A DNA stretch of 64,000 nucleotides, from the NCBI GenBank assembly GCA_030849465.1, contig JARVLF010000016.1, forward strand, positions 1,658,702-1,722,701, in the 5' to 3' direction. Under the pieces are notes generated by a model, which searched no databases, was not told the DNA's origin, and worked only from the letters and a program-made list of their open reading frames with translations. This document shows, piece by piece, positions 10,156 to 20,127 of the stretch. The stretch is from Moesziomyces globuligerus (taxonomy: Eukaryota; Basidiomycota; Ustilaginomycetes; Ustilaginales; Ustilaginaceae). A program made the position numbers and the translations under genes. Positions within the stretch are counted from its first letter, which is position 1, and each line of letters starts with the position of its first letter.

Positions 10156-10467
10156 CGAAAAAAGATCGTGGTGGTGGTGGTGGTGGTGGTGGTGGTGGTG
10201 GTGGTGGTGCAAGAAAGGGTGGCCGATGCGCACACGAAAGCGAGAAAACACGGAAGAAAAAGTGCAAAACGCGGGGGCGGGGCCAGTGTGGAAAAGTGCC
10301 CTCCGATCTCACGCCGATCCATGCTCGTCGCCATCCAGCTCTCACGTCGAAAATCGCGCAGGCCGAGTGTGGAGGTCAAGCCGAAAAAAACGTCATCGAC
10401 CCCGCCTACCCTTTGCGCACAACGAAACAGAATACCAAGCTCGAGGGGCATTCGGCGTGGGAGGGAC
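10156..10467. other. Short intergenic region with GTG microsatellite
   Basis: Separates the acyltransferase start from the metacaspase stop (same strand). Apart from the trinucleotide repeat nothing was recognised; it should contain the acyltransferase promoter. Confidence 0.5.
10168..10209. repeat. (GTG)14 trinucleotide microsatellite
   Basis: Fourteen perfect GTG units begin 13 bp upstream of the chosen ALE1 start codon. If an upstream ATG at 10251 were used, they would encode His14. Confidence 0.95.
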
Positions 10468-11664
10468 CTAGATGACAAAGAGCAGATCCATGTCGATGGG
10501 ATGGGAGGAGGAGAGCTGGGGTTTCTGCGAGTACTTGGAGGCGAGGACGTCGCGGACGGCGTTGAGCATCTGCTTGTAGGTGAGCTGCGGGTACTGGTTC
10601 ATGACGGTGAGGAAGGCAAACGAGCAGGCGCCGGTGGCCTTGCCCGCCTCGGTGGCGTCTGCGCTGGTCTGCGAGTCCTTGCAGCCGGAGAGCATGACGA
10701 CGTCTGCGCCGCTGGAGCGCGTCTGCTTGGTCATCTCGTCTGCGCCGTTGGTGTTCTTGGCGGTGGTCAAGGTGGAGAGGAGGCCCTTGGCCATGCCCAT
10801 CACGTCGCCGCGCGCGTAGTTCATCGCGGCGCCCACGAGGCCCTTGCCGACGCCTGCCATGACGTTGGTCTCCTTGATGTTGCCCGAGGTGGTGTAGACG
10901 TACGGCAGGTCGAGCGCCGTGCCCGAGTGGCACGAGTCAAAGATGGCGGTGAGGCGGCAGCCGACGGGCAGCGGACGCACCATGATGGCGTGCAGCTCGT
11001 CGTCCTCCATCTGGCCCGTCTGGTGGTAGTCGACGGGGATGATGGTCTCGTTGTAGCCGTCGGCCTCGTCGCCCTGCGTCGCCTTTGCCTGACCGCCGTG
11101 TCCGCTGTAGTGGAAGAAGAGCGCGTCGCCGGGTTGGGCGCCGCGGACGAGCCAGTGCATGGCGGCGGTCATGTTCTGTCGCGTGGGCACGCTGCGCGGA
11201 TCGCGCTGGTCGTCGGTGAGCACGACCATGTCGTCGTCGCGGTAGCCGCGCTGGCGGAGGAACTGCTTGACGTTGTGCACGTCGTTGATGCAGCCGCGCA
11301 GCTCGCCGTTCTGGCCAAAGTAGTTGATGCCGATGAGCAGCGCCTTGCGCTTGCCCTGCATCGACGAGTACTCGTAGCGCACGTTGCCCATCATGCCGCC
11401 CTGCGGTCGGTAGTTGACGTGGTCGGTGGCGTACGCGGCCGGCCCCACAGGGCCCGACGGCGGCGCATAGCCGTAGCCCATCTGGCCCTGCACACCGCCC
11501 TGGGGCGGCTGCATGGGCGGCGCATAGCCACCGCCGCTCGGGTAGCCCTGCGGTGGTCCGGGGGGAGCGCCGTAGCCGTAGCCTCCGCCGCCGTAGCCTC
11601 CGCCACCGCCACCGCCGCCGTGGCTCTGCTGGTAGTGATGTCCGCCCTGACCTGGATACGCCAT
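10468..11664 (-). CDS. MCA1: Metacaspase (type I)
   Basis: 398-residue type I metacaspase, a Ca2+-activated, Arg/Lys-specific cysteine protease linked in fungi to protein quality control, ageing and stress death. The N-terminal prodomain (1-95) is Gly/Tyr/Pro/Gln-rich and low complexity, as in yeast Mca1. The caspase-like p20 region runs from RKALLIGINYF (105-115). The catalytic His188 is in HYSGHGG and the catalytic Cys244 in DSCHSGTALDLPY. The p10-like part ends at residue 398. Length and order match the family. It is divergent from MRPS33. Confidence 0.95.
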   Translation of the reverse strand: MAYPGQGGHHYQQSHGGGGGGGGYGGGGYGYGAPPGPPQGYPSGGGYAPPMQPPQGGVQGQMGYGYAPPSGPVGPAAYATDHVNYRPQGGMMGNVRYEYSSMQGKRKALLIGINYFGQNGELRGCINDVHNVKQFLRQRGYRDDDMVVLTDDQRDPRSVPTRQNMTAAMHWLVRGAQPGDALFFHYSGHGGQAKATQGDEADGYNETIIPVDYHQTGQMEDDELHAIMVRPLPVGCRLTAIFDSCHSGTALDLPYVYTTSGNIKETNVMAGVGKGLVGAAMNYARGDVMGMAKGLLSTLTTAKNTNGADEMTKQTRSSGADVVMLSGCKDSQTSADATEAGKATGACSFAFLTVMNQYPQLTYKQMLNAVRDVLASKYSQKPQLSSSHPIDMDLLFVI

Positions 11665-12008
11665 TGTTGCGAAGGGATGCGAGTGAAGTCGATGTGGTGG
11701 TGGAGAGGATGGATGTGCTGTGGCTGCCTCTCGAACGCGGACCGTGCATATCGTTGGCCTTTGGCTGTGTTTCTGAGCTGAGCCGCCGTGCCGAAGTGCC
11801 GAAGCGCCGAACGCCCACTCGATTTACGCCCTCACCGCTGAAAGCTCCGTTGTCTCGTGCGGGAAATATTTTCTGCTCTCTGCACGTGACGTTGAGCTGC
11901 AAGTTGGCTTTTCGCTGCCGCTCGGCCATCATCCATCTCCACATCTGCCACCACCTCATCCGCCTCTCTCTCTCTCTCCTTCGCTATTTCTCCGGTGGTG
12001 CACTCGCG
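11665..12008. other. Divergent promoter region, metacaspase / MRPS33
   Basis: 344 bp between two divergent start codons. It has pyrimidine stretches near 11940-11990, likely the MRPS33 transcription start area. No TATA box was recognised. Confidence 0.5.
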
Positions 12009-12420
12009 ATGAAGGTGGCGCCGACTTCCAGTGCGGTGTCTGCGCTCAAGGCGTTGCAGTGCCAGGTGTTTGGTACGACGCACAACCCCACGCACGCACG
12101 CACGGGCGCCAAGGTGCTGCGCCAACGGCTGCAGGGCCCCTCGATGCTCGCCTACTATCCGCCGACGGTCAACTTCCGTGCGATCCAGAAGCTGGCGCCG
12201 AGCCTCGGTAGGCTGCGCGACGTGCGCGAGATCCAGCGCGAGAAGGACGTCGAACGCAAAAAGATGCTCGGCAAAGGTCCGCCCAAGAAGGGTAAGCTAA
12301 GACGTAGTCCGCATAGCCACAATATGGGCGCGAACGTCCCGCTGACTTTGAGCTTCTCGTTTTCGCACCGCAATCGTAGGCGAGGGTCGTCGTGCTGCCA
12401 TGAAGGGCAAGCGCAAGTGA
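12009..12420 (+). CDS. RSM27: Mitochondrial ribosomal protein S33 (Rsm27)
   Basis: Small-subunit mitoribosome protein of the mS33 family. Two exons, 12009-12291 and 12380-12420, encode 107 residues, the usual size. The intron (12292-12379, 88 nt) begins GTAAGC and ends CGTAG. Splicing restores the basic C-terminus GEGRRAAMKGKRK, whereas the unspliced frame reads on into non-conserved sequence. The conserved core VFGTTHNPTHARTGAKVLRQ and the LAYYPP motif identify the family. The basic C-terminus suits rRNA contact. Confidence 0.93.
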
Positions 12421-15060
12421 ACAATGCTTGCACCCACAGGTTCCTCGCTGCTTGTTGCCAACTACCAACTGTACTTTTACCATCCCGCATCGCCGTCATT
12501 CGAGTCGTGTGCTTTCAGCTACGCATCGACGCTGGATCGCACGCGCTGCCTTCTGATCGGAGGAAGAGGGGAGCGTGCTGGAGCATGTTTCACGTCGGAC
12601 GTTGTCGGGGTCGAGGGTTTGGGTGGATCGGCATGCGCGGAGCGTCGATTCTGAGCACCATCTGACCTCGAGAGTGGCGTACGACAGTGTCGGCTGCAGT
12701 GGCGTCCGCACTTTGTCCGTCGGCGGCCTTGGCTAAAAAGCAAAAAAAAAGGGCGAGGTTTCACTGGAGCTGCGCTCTTCATGCCGATCTTTCGGAAGCG
12801 CGTGTCTCAGTACGCGCCGTACGGACGGAGAGGCGTCGCGTCCAGTCGCACTGTAGCATGGCGGATTCTCGCGCCAGAACGACGGGATGTCTCAAGATGT
12901 GCTTGCTCGGCTCGAGATGGATTCCCAGCCTAGTGCACCGGTGTGTGGGGAAAACAAGAGTCGGGCAATGGGTGGTGAAGCGCGGGCTGGTGAGATGGAA
13001 TCGGTGGTGGATGGTGTAAATCGGGGACGAGATGGCCCGATGGTTCGGAACGAGATTGACTCGCGGCGCGGGCTGGAGGCGGGCGCGGCAATGATTGGCT
13101 GGATCGAGGTCGGCTTCGGGATGCATTTTGAGCTCGAGGAAGCTTGGACCGCACTGTCGGGTTGGCACCGGATGAGACGACGGCCGGATGCAAGGTGCAG
13201 GTGCAGGTGCAGTCAGCTGACACTCTCTGGAGCAACGAGTCTGTGCTTCAGCGCCGCCCGGCCCAGGGTCGGTGCAGCTTGCGAGGAGGTGGATGATTGG
13301 GCGCGAGGATGCGATGCAACGCAATCAGTTTTGGCGTGACATGACGTTGCGGGCATGAGGGTATCGGGCACTCGCTTGTTGGTCGCGTCCGGTGGTGGAC
13401 GCTTGGCTCTTTTCGCTCATCTCGTCGCGCTCCCAACGGCGTCCAAGCAAAGCGACGGCGAGTTGGCATCCTCGCTTGGGCTCGCTCTTGGCCGTCCTGA
13501 CTGGTCGCGCACATCCTCTAAAATTGGAGCTGGTGCTGCCGGCATTTGCAAGATGCAATCATGGCAGGAATCCCGGCGCGCCGGGTGTGGCGACGACTTT
13601 CATGCACCACCCCTGCTACTGTTCTTGCCATAAGGGGCAGAGACCCCCTCCAAAGGCTGGCCAAGTGAGAGCAGGTTGGTAGAGCAGACCACGATGAGTG
13701 AATGGTGGTCGAGGCGGGCACGTGTCGGCGAGCAGACTACCGAGAGCGAGCGAGCGAATCTTGCAGCCGAGCGCCACTCAGTGACGATGGGCCGGTTGAG
13801 GCCGGACGAGGGGGCGCGGGGCGGGACGCGTGTGCAGCCGCACTCGGACCCTGGAGCTTGACCCTGGAGCTTGACCCTGGGGTTGGGGCTTAGCGCCGGA
13901 CTGTGCAGCATTTGCTACCGCGTTCGTGTTGACCGGGCGCGGTGCTCAAAGCTTGCCCGGTGCAGGCGGTGAGCGAGCGAGTGCGCGCTGTTTCAGGCTC
14001 CGAGCCAGCTAGGGTTGCGGATTGAGCCAAGCCGAACTCTCTCTTTCCAGCCCCCACTGGCATGGATTGCATCAGCGCTTCGACGAGGCATGTCGTCATC
14101 ACGCACTCGTCTGCAAAATCCAAATTCGATTTTTTCTGCCTCAGTCCTCCGGCCTCAAGCCTCGAGCCTCAGGGGGCGCTGCAGCGCGTCCAACACGACA
14201 TATGGCTCAAGAGGGGCCATCTGCAGCCCGTCGTTGTCGTTGTCAGCAGCAGCAGCCAGCAGCAGCCAGCAGCAGATTCGGAAAGAAAAAGGTCGGAGCC
14301 ACTCCGACCGTTGGTTGGTTGGGGTGAACCTGCCCTTGGCGAGATGGGGATGGGAGCTCGCCTTGACTTCGTCCCCGCCGTCGGATCAACCGAGTGCGAA
14401 ACAAGCGCAACGCTGAGGCCTTGGTCATTCAGTCGGTCAGTCCGACAGTCAGGGTTCGAGCGCGAGTGCATCTCGGTCGACGGCTCTCGCGCCCAGCCAA
14501 ATTCAACCCAGCCAATCCGGCGCATGGCCACACTCACCGCACTTTTCCACTCAACTCTTGGCCGTATTTTGGCACCCGCGCAGCCCCTCTCGCCTGGCGC
14601 CTGCCTGGCGCCTCCACCCTGCTGGCTCTGCCTCACGTCGCCTCCCTCGTCACCTCGTCGCCTCGTCGCCACCCTCCATCATCGACGCCGCTCGTCGCCA
14701 TCCTCGCATCCATCCCAACAACCATACCCAACAGCATCCTCTCCATCGTCTCGTCTCGTCGTTTCCAGTACACATCCGCATCTGCTTCACAACACCGCAT
14801 CCACCACCGCCTCACCGCCTCACCTCGTCACGTCGATCCTTCATATCTCCTCAAACCCCACCACATCGACTCCGGACTTCCGTCTCTGCATCTTGACCAC
14901 AACCATACAACTCACGTGGCGAGCCACCCCATCTCGTTCAGCCCACCTCCTTTGCATACGTCGAGCCGACATGTCGCCGTCCTCTTCGGCCTGACCAACC
15001 AGTGCAGTGCACACTGACATCATCCCCCCACGCTTCATCTCGGCGTCTCTCGACTCCAAC
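12421..15060. other. 2.6 kb intergenic region, no supported gene
   Basis: Largest gene-poor stretch of the left half. The ORFs seen are low-complexity and overlap on both strands. Contains a 13-bp repeat at 13848-13886 and an interrupted CAG repeat at 14243-14275. From about 14560 to 15060 it becomes strongly C/T-rich, which fits a long promoter or leader of the Ser-rich gene that starts at 15061. Confidence 0.5.
13848..13886. repeat. 13-bp tandem repeat, three copies
   Basis: ACCCTGGAGCTTG occurs twice exactly and a third time with changes. Confidence 0.85.
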
Positions 15061-17502
15061 ATGCCTCACAGCGCTGCCAGCCTCGACTCGCTCTCCTCCG
15101 TTCCTGAATCCATCGCCTCGCTCTCGGATCACCACTCGCTCACCTCGGCCGCATCCACCCACTCCTCCGCCCCTTCCACCTCGTTCCTCTGGTCCCATCC
15201 ACCAGATACCCATCCCAACCCGCTCGCCTCAAACACCACGCTGCCTACCTATCCTGCCCCCCAGCGATCCGCCACCATAAAGGCGTCCCACCACACGCCT
15301 TCCACCATCATGGCCGCATCCTCCTCCTCCTCCTCCTCCTCCTCCTCCTCCTCCTCCTCTCCTCCCGTCCTCCATCCGCTCGTCTTTGCAGACCCTTCCT
15401 CTAGCAAGCAGCTCCACCCCGCACGTGCGGATCGCATCGGCGATGCTCTCCTAGCGCTCGACGAGGCCGCTCCTCGCCTTTCCATGTCCTCGACTCGCAG
15501 CGGCTCCACCAGCGAGCTCGCAACCCCGGACAACACGCATCAAGCTTGGCCCTACGACGACACCAACGGCGACGCGCTCGCTGCCCTGCAAGCCTCCGCG
15601 CCACTACACGCCTCGATCGCCGCCAAAGCCGTCGTCGCAGATGAATCGCAGCCAACCGGCACATCCGACCACACACCGCCCGCCACCAGTCACCCCAAGC
15701 TCTCGTCACTCGCACCGCAGCGTCCGGCCAAGCTCGAACGCCTCTCCTCGGTCGCCACCAACGCTACCGCCACCAACTCGACCTACTCTGACGAGTCGCC
15801 CCAGACCGCCACACAGTCGCCCCGCAACACCCACGCCTACGACCTCTCGTCGCTCCACAATGCCGCTTCCGCGCTCGACGCCCCATCCCGCAGCTCGAAC
15901 TCGCCTTCGCCCAGCTTGGACAACGACATCCCCAGCCGCGCCAGCATGACCAGCCCCGACTCGTGGCGCTCCCTCCTTCCCGAGCACGACCCCTACTTTG
16001 CCTCCGAGGGCCAGATCCGCGCTTCGCTCCACCACCGATCCGCCTCGCCTCAGAGCCTCCGCCCCTCGGCCAACGCAGACCTCGACCCGTACGTCTTGGC
16101 CAAGACCTCGCCGCGCGCACCCCTCTACGACCGCATGTCGTCCTCCTCCGTCGACACCGCACGCACCTCGTTCAGCAGCGCCATCAGCGGCTACTCGGCC
16201 ATGTCCATGCCCACCGCAACCAAACCCTCGCTCCACTCCCAGCACTCGGCAAGATCCGACAGCTGGCGCAGCCTCCTGCCGGACGACGACCGCTTCCACA
16301 CCTCTCGCGACGCAACGCAGCGTGCCTCGGAAGCCTCGCCTCACCTCGCATCGCCCTCGCTCTCGGATCGTCTCGACTCGCCCGTCTCGTTCGACGGCCA
16401 CAACCATCGATCCGCCTTCTTCGCCCTCGAGACGCGGCCCACCATCGAATCCTCCGCCACCGAGGCCGAGTCCGCCGCCCGCCGCCACGCAAGCTTCTCG
16501 CACGTCGAGCCCCGCCACTCGCACCAGTATGCAGCCACCCGCTCCATGCTGGCGTCCATGCAGAGCAGCGCGCCAAGGCCTCGCGTCCATACCTCGGACT
16601 CGTCCGATGCGGTCGCCGCCACGCACGCATCCAGCTTGCTCGCGTCGCACGCCGGCGACGTGCTCGAAGCCACCAGCATGACGCCAGCGCTCTCCAGCTC
16701 CGCCACCGACGACGCCAGCGAGCGCGACAGCTGGCCCACCAGTCGCAGCGGTCGCGACGGCTTCGCGAGGGGCTCGCCCGCATCGTCGGGCCCGATGACG
16801 CCCGAGGCCGCCGAAGTGCTCGAGCCTCACTCTTCGCTCGCCGCCGTGCTGAGCCAGGAGGCGGCGGGCGTGGTGCGCGTCGACAGCCCGACGCACGTGT
16901 CCGAGACTTCGGACAGCTTTGTGCGCGCGACGCACGATGGCCTGCTCGCCACGACGACCACGACGACGACCAAGACCACCACGTCGACCACGACGCAGCT
17001 CTTGGCCGCAGCGGCGCAGCAGAGCCGTGCGAGGTCGGAGGCGGGTGTCGACGAGGCAGCGCAGGGTTGCGCGGTCCAAGATGCACCGGCGCAGCTCGAG
17101 AGCCAGCCGATGAAGGCGCGCACGTCGTCGTGCAGCGTGTCGACGCCCGTCAGTCCGCCGTCGCTGCCGTTTTTGGAGCGGCGGCCGGCGCCGCCCGAGA
17201 CGGAGCTGGTGATCGAGACGGAGCGTCATCGGTATACGCTCGTCACGCGGCTGCCCGGGTTCTCGCTCGACTGCATCACGCTCGCCACAAAGCAGCACAA
17301 GCACCACCGCACGCTCCACATTGTCGCCGACAAGTGGGACACCGAGGGCGGCGGTCACTTTGAGCGCCGCATCACCTTTCCCGATCGCGAGTGCGATCTC
17401 AAGAACGTCAAGGCCGAGTTTGATGGCACGACGCTGCGCGTGTATGTGCCGCGCAGGCAAGCCGTGGCCAGGTTCAGCTCCGCCAGCAGCGCCACGTTCT
17501 AG
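15061..17502 (+). CDS. Large Ser-rich protein with C-terminal alpha-crystallin (Hsp20)-like domain
   Basis: 813-residue protein. Residues 1-700 are Ser/Ala/Thr/Pro-rich and predicted disordered, including a run of about 16 serines encoded by a TCC repeat near 15318-15360 and the repeated phrase DSWRSLLP (twice, near residues 300 and 400). Residues about 710-805 look like an alpha-crystallin domain: a beta-rich block with RYTLVTRLPGFSLD at its start, FERRITFPD in the middle, and DGTTLRVYVPRR at the end, matching the family's 'DGVL.V.VPK' ending. Classic small Hsps are 150-250 residues, so this is an unusual fusion. The ATG at 15061 is the first in frame. Function is not known; chaperone activity is an inference. 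Confidence 0.75.
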   Translation: MPHSAASLDSLSSVPESIASLSDHHSLTSAASTHSSAPSTSFLWSHPPDTHPNPLASNTTLPTYPAPQRSATIKASHHTPSTIMAASSSSSSSSSSSSSSPPVLHPLVFADPSSSKQLHPARADRIGDALLALDEAAPRLSMSSTRSGSTSELATPDNTHQAWPYDDTNGDALAALQASAPLHASIAAKAVVADESQPTGTSDHTPPATSHPKLSSLAPQRPAKLERLSSVATNATATNSTYSDESPQTATQSPRNTHAYDLSSLHNAASALDAPSRSSNSPSPSLDNDIPSRASMTSPDSWRSLLPEHDPYFASEGQIRASLHHRSASPQSLRPSANADLDPYVLAKTSPRAPLYDRMSSSSVDTARTSFSSAISGYSAMSMPTATKPSLHSQHSARSDSWRSLLPDDDRFHTSRDATQRASEASPHLASPSLSDRLDSPVSFDGHNHRSAFFALETRPTIESSATEAESAARRHASFSHVEPRHSHQYAATRSMLASMQSSAPRPRVHTSDSSDAVAATHASSLLASHAGDVLEATSMTPALSSSATDDASERDSWPTSRSGRDGFARGSPASSGPMTPEAAEVLEPHSSLAAVLSQEAAGVVRVDSPTHVSETSDSFVRATHDGLLATTTTTTTKTTTSTTTQLLAAAAQQSRARSEAGVDEAAQGCAVQDAPAQLESQPMKARTSSCSVSTPVSPPSLPFLERRPAPPETELVIETERHRYTLVTRLPGFSLDCITLATKQHKHHRTLHIVADKWDTEGGGHFERRITFPDRECDLKNVKAEFDGTTLRVYVPRRQAVARFSSASSATF

Positions 17503-18120
17503 TCTCGTTGCCCCGCTCGTCTTGCATTCAAAGCCGCGCTTCGTATCTTTGATTCCGTCCATCGCATCTTTTCCTTTTTTTTTTTTGCCCCTACACATCC
17601 ATCTGTACTTGTTTCCCATTCCGCCCTTGCATGCATCCCTGACCGCGTACAATTTCCGACCCCGCGTGTGTGCTTCTTTGCTCGTGGCATTGTTGTGAAG
17701 TGGTTGATTCGTCCAGGGGAGGGTGGACGCGGACGTGGATGCGGTGAGCGTGACTCTTGTGGGCAGGGTGGAGTGGGGGGGGGGGGGGGGAGAAGCTTGG
17801 GGTTAGCCGAGGGATATCAACGGCGGAGATCAAGCGGCGCTGTTGTGCAGTGGCTTGTAAAAGGCCCCGGCTCAAGAGCGACTCAGAGGTGCTTAGAGGT
17901 GCTTGGAGGTGCTTAGAGGTGCTTGGAGGTGCTTGGAGGTTGACGTGCAAGACATGCACCAGAACGACACATCCCATTGCGTTGAAAGTAACAAAGGGGG
18001 GGGGGGGGGGGTCTAAGTGCAAGAACACGAGAAGGCTAGTGATCTGTTGCACGAGGTGCACGAGGTGCACGAGCTTGTCATAAGGATCAACCGGTCTGAA
18101 CAACGACGACGGGGTGTGAA
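17503..18120. other. Convergent intergenic region with poly-G runs and 10-bp repeats
   Basis: Between two convergent genes. It holds G runs at 17775-17790 and 17996-18011 (16 nt each) and a decamer repeat at 17887-17938. A 9-bp repeat TGCACGAGG follows at about 18046-18072. No gene was seen. Confidence 0.6.
17887..17938. repeat. 10-bp tandem repeat, about five copies
   Basis: Unit TTRGAGGTGC, with A and G alternating at the third position between copies. Confidence 0.9.
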
Positions 18121-19590
18121 TTAGAAACGGCCGATGTCGCGGCCAAAGAGGGTGTTGCTGGCCCAGTTTGCGGGGACGAGGAAGCGGTTTCGCCAGCTCA
18201 TGGCCATGAGGGTATAGGCGCTTCGCCATAGCACCCACGCCAAGGCGCCATGCTCCTTACCTGCGGGCGAGTCGATGAGAGCCTCGTTCGATCCGATCGA
18301 AGCCATACTCCCGCGGTCCGAAAACTTGAACCCCTCATTGTTGGAAGAGGGCGAGTTGAAGTGGTTGGCGAGGTAGATTCCTTTTTGATTCGCCACCTGT
18401 GCTGTGGCTGGTAGCGCCTCGGTTTGCTGCGAAGCACAGTCGCCGATCGCCCAAACATCGCGCAGCGCTACCAACTCGCCACCTTGACCCTCGGTCGAAT
18501 CGGATGCAGAGGGAGGGTTGTGGACGTTTCCGCCGAGCGTGGTGGCTTGCGGGTGGATGAGCAGGTTGAGTCGATCGTCGGTAAGCAGTTTGCCACTACG
18601 CTGCTCTTTGCCCACGCCCTGCAGCGCCTGAATGAGTGGGCAAGTGGTAATGCCCGTGGACCAAACCACCATGCCTGCGCTGACCAGCTCTTCTGCACCA
18701 TCCTTATCCACCCAAACGCCGCGCTCGTCGACACGGAGGATGCGCGTTTGCAGACGCACCTCGATGCCGTCGCGCGTGAACTTGCGCATGGCGTACTCGG
18801 CCAATCCGCGGTCGAAGCTACTGAGGATGCTGGTGCCTGCATCGAGCAACTTGATCGATGCATAGCGCGTCAGATGCGGGTACAGACGCACCAGGTCTTG
18901 TCGAATAAGATCGTGCAGCTCGGCTGCGAACTCGGCCCCCGTAGGCCCACCACCGACAACGACAAACGAAAGCCGTGCACGAAGCTCCGCCTCTTCCTTA
19001 GCGGATGTGGGCGAGGGGAGGGTGTTGGCGGTTTCGAAAAGCGTGAGGATCTTCCACCGAATGGCTCGTGCATCGCTCACGTCTTTGAGAAACAACGCAT
19101 GCTCCTTGACGCCCTCGGTGCCAAACGTAGCATTGTACGATCCCACCGCGATCACCAACGCATCGTACTCCATCACATACCCACCCCTCTTCTTCTCCTC
19201 GACCTCCTTCCCCGGAGGCTGGAGGGGGTCTGAGGGTCGGAATTGCGGTTTGGTGGCAGGGGTGAGTTCGATGCGGCGCGAGGAGAGGTCGAGCGCATCG
19301 CACCATGCGTGGTGGAACTGGATGCGCGGCGTCGAGTGGATGGGTTCGAGTGCCGATCTGAAATCCAACGTCCCGCAGCTCGCCTGAGCAAGCAGAGGTG
19401 TGAAGCTGAACGATGTGGTGGGTGAAACGACCCTGACCTCGAATCGGTCGAGCGTCTGGGGCGAGAGCGTCTTGAGAAACGCATAGCCTCCCCACCCCGT
19501 ACCCAGCACCACCAACCGTCGCTTGCCGCCCGAAGCACCATCCCGCGCCGAGGTCGCGAACCTCCGAACAAGCGTCGTCGTCTTGGTCAT
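18121..19590 (-). CDS. Alternative (type II) NADH:ubiquinone oxidoreductase, mitochondrial
   Basis: 489-residue rotenone-insensitive NDH-2, a single-subunit flavoprotein that passes electrons from NADH to ubiquinone without pumping protons. Two Rossmann folds are visible: GTGWGG at 30-35 for FAD and GGGPTGAE at 213-220 for NAD(P)H. The motif AIGDCA (381-386) and the AQVANQKG segment about 15 residues later are typical of NDH-2. The first 20 residues are basic and hydroxylated with few acids, which suits a mitochondrial targeting peptide. There is no EF-hand insertion. Whether it faces matrix or intermembrane space cannot be told. Confidence 0.9.
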   Translation of the reverse strand: MTKTTTLVRRFATSARDGASGGKRRLVVLGTGWGGYAFLKTLSPQTLDRFEVRVVSPTTSFSFTPLLAQASCGTLDFRSALEPIHSTPRIQFHHAWCDALDLSSRRIELTPATKPQFRPSDPLQPPGKEVEEKKRGGYVMEYDALVIAVGSYNATFGTEGVKEHALFLKDVSDARAIRWKILTLFETANTLPSPTSAKEEAELRARLSFVVVGGGPTGAEFAAELHDLIRQDLVRLYPHLTRYASIKLLDAGTSILSSFDRGLAEYAMRKFTRDGIEVRLQTRILRVDERGVWVDKDGAEELVSAGMVVWSTGITTCPLIQALQGVGKEQRSGKLLTDDRLNLLIHPQATTLGGNVHNPPSASDSTEGQGGELVALRDVWAIGDCASQQTEALPATAQVANQKGIYLANHFNSPSSNNEGFKFSDRGSMASIGSNEALIDSPAGKEHGALAWVLWRSAYTLMAMSWRNRFLVPANWASNTLFGRDIGRF

Positions 19591-20127
19591 TGTCGAATAC
19601 AGTCTCGTGGTCCGATGGTGGTGGTGGTGGTGGGGTCAAGACGAGGTGCGGGTCGTGCACGGACGAGGTGCAGAGGGATAAGCTTCGGAATTGCGCTTCC
19701 GAACGTGAAAATGCATCCGCCTGTCACTTTCCGCAAACCCGCCAATGTGAATGTGGAGGTCAGCCTAACCCGCAACACGGCATCGCGCCAAGCTCCATCC
19801 AAGACGCTACCGCCAGCCACTAGCCCGACACTGATGCTTGGCATCGTCTTGCTAGAAGGCCATTTCGCCATACAGAGATACGAATGCGTGTCACCGCCAA
19901 ATGAACCCAGTCGGATCCAGATCGTCCGCACGCCATCACACCCGCATCCTTGGCTCCCACTCGTCGGCTACCTTGCATCACCACCCTCTTTGCAGTCGTG
20001 GCAGCCCAGCTCACTACCATCGTCACTGCTTCGCCAATCCCCACAAGGCGATCTTGAGTCGTTCCTCTTCGCTCGCACACTGCACTCTGGACAACGATAA
20101 TTAGGCAAGCGGCACGTGAATGCAGGT
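19591..20127. other. Intergenic region, nothing recognised
   Basis: Tandem spacing between SEY1 (3' end) and the NADH dehydrogenase (5' end), with a short GGT repeat next to the dehydrogenase start at 19612-19632. No gene or element was seen. Confidence 0.5.

Noticed and set aside
10156..10251. Poly-His N-terminal extension of the acyltransferase
   Set aside because: Arises from a (GTG)14 microsatellite. No family member is known to me to start this way, and ATG 10155 follows it.
8395..11781. 1128-codon plus-strand ORF across the ALE1 and metacaspase genes
   Set aside because: It is the antisense shadow of two well-supported minus-strand genes; its translation is Val/Ala/Arg-biased with no domain.
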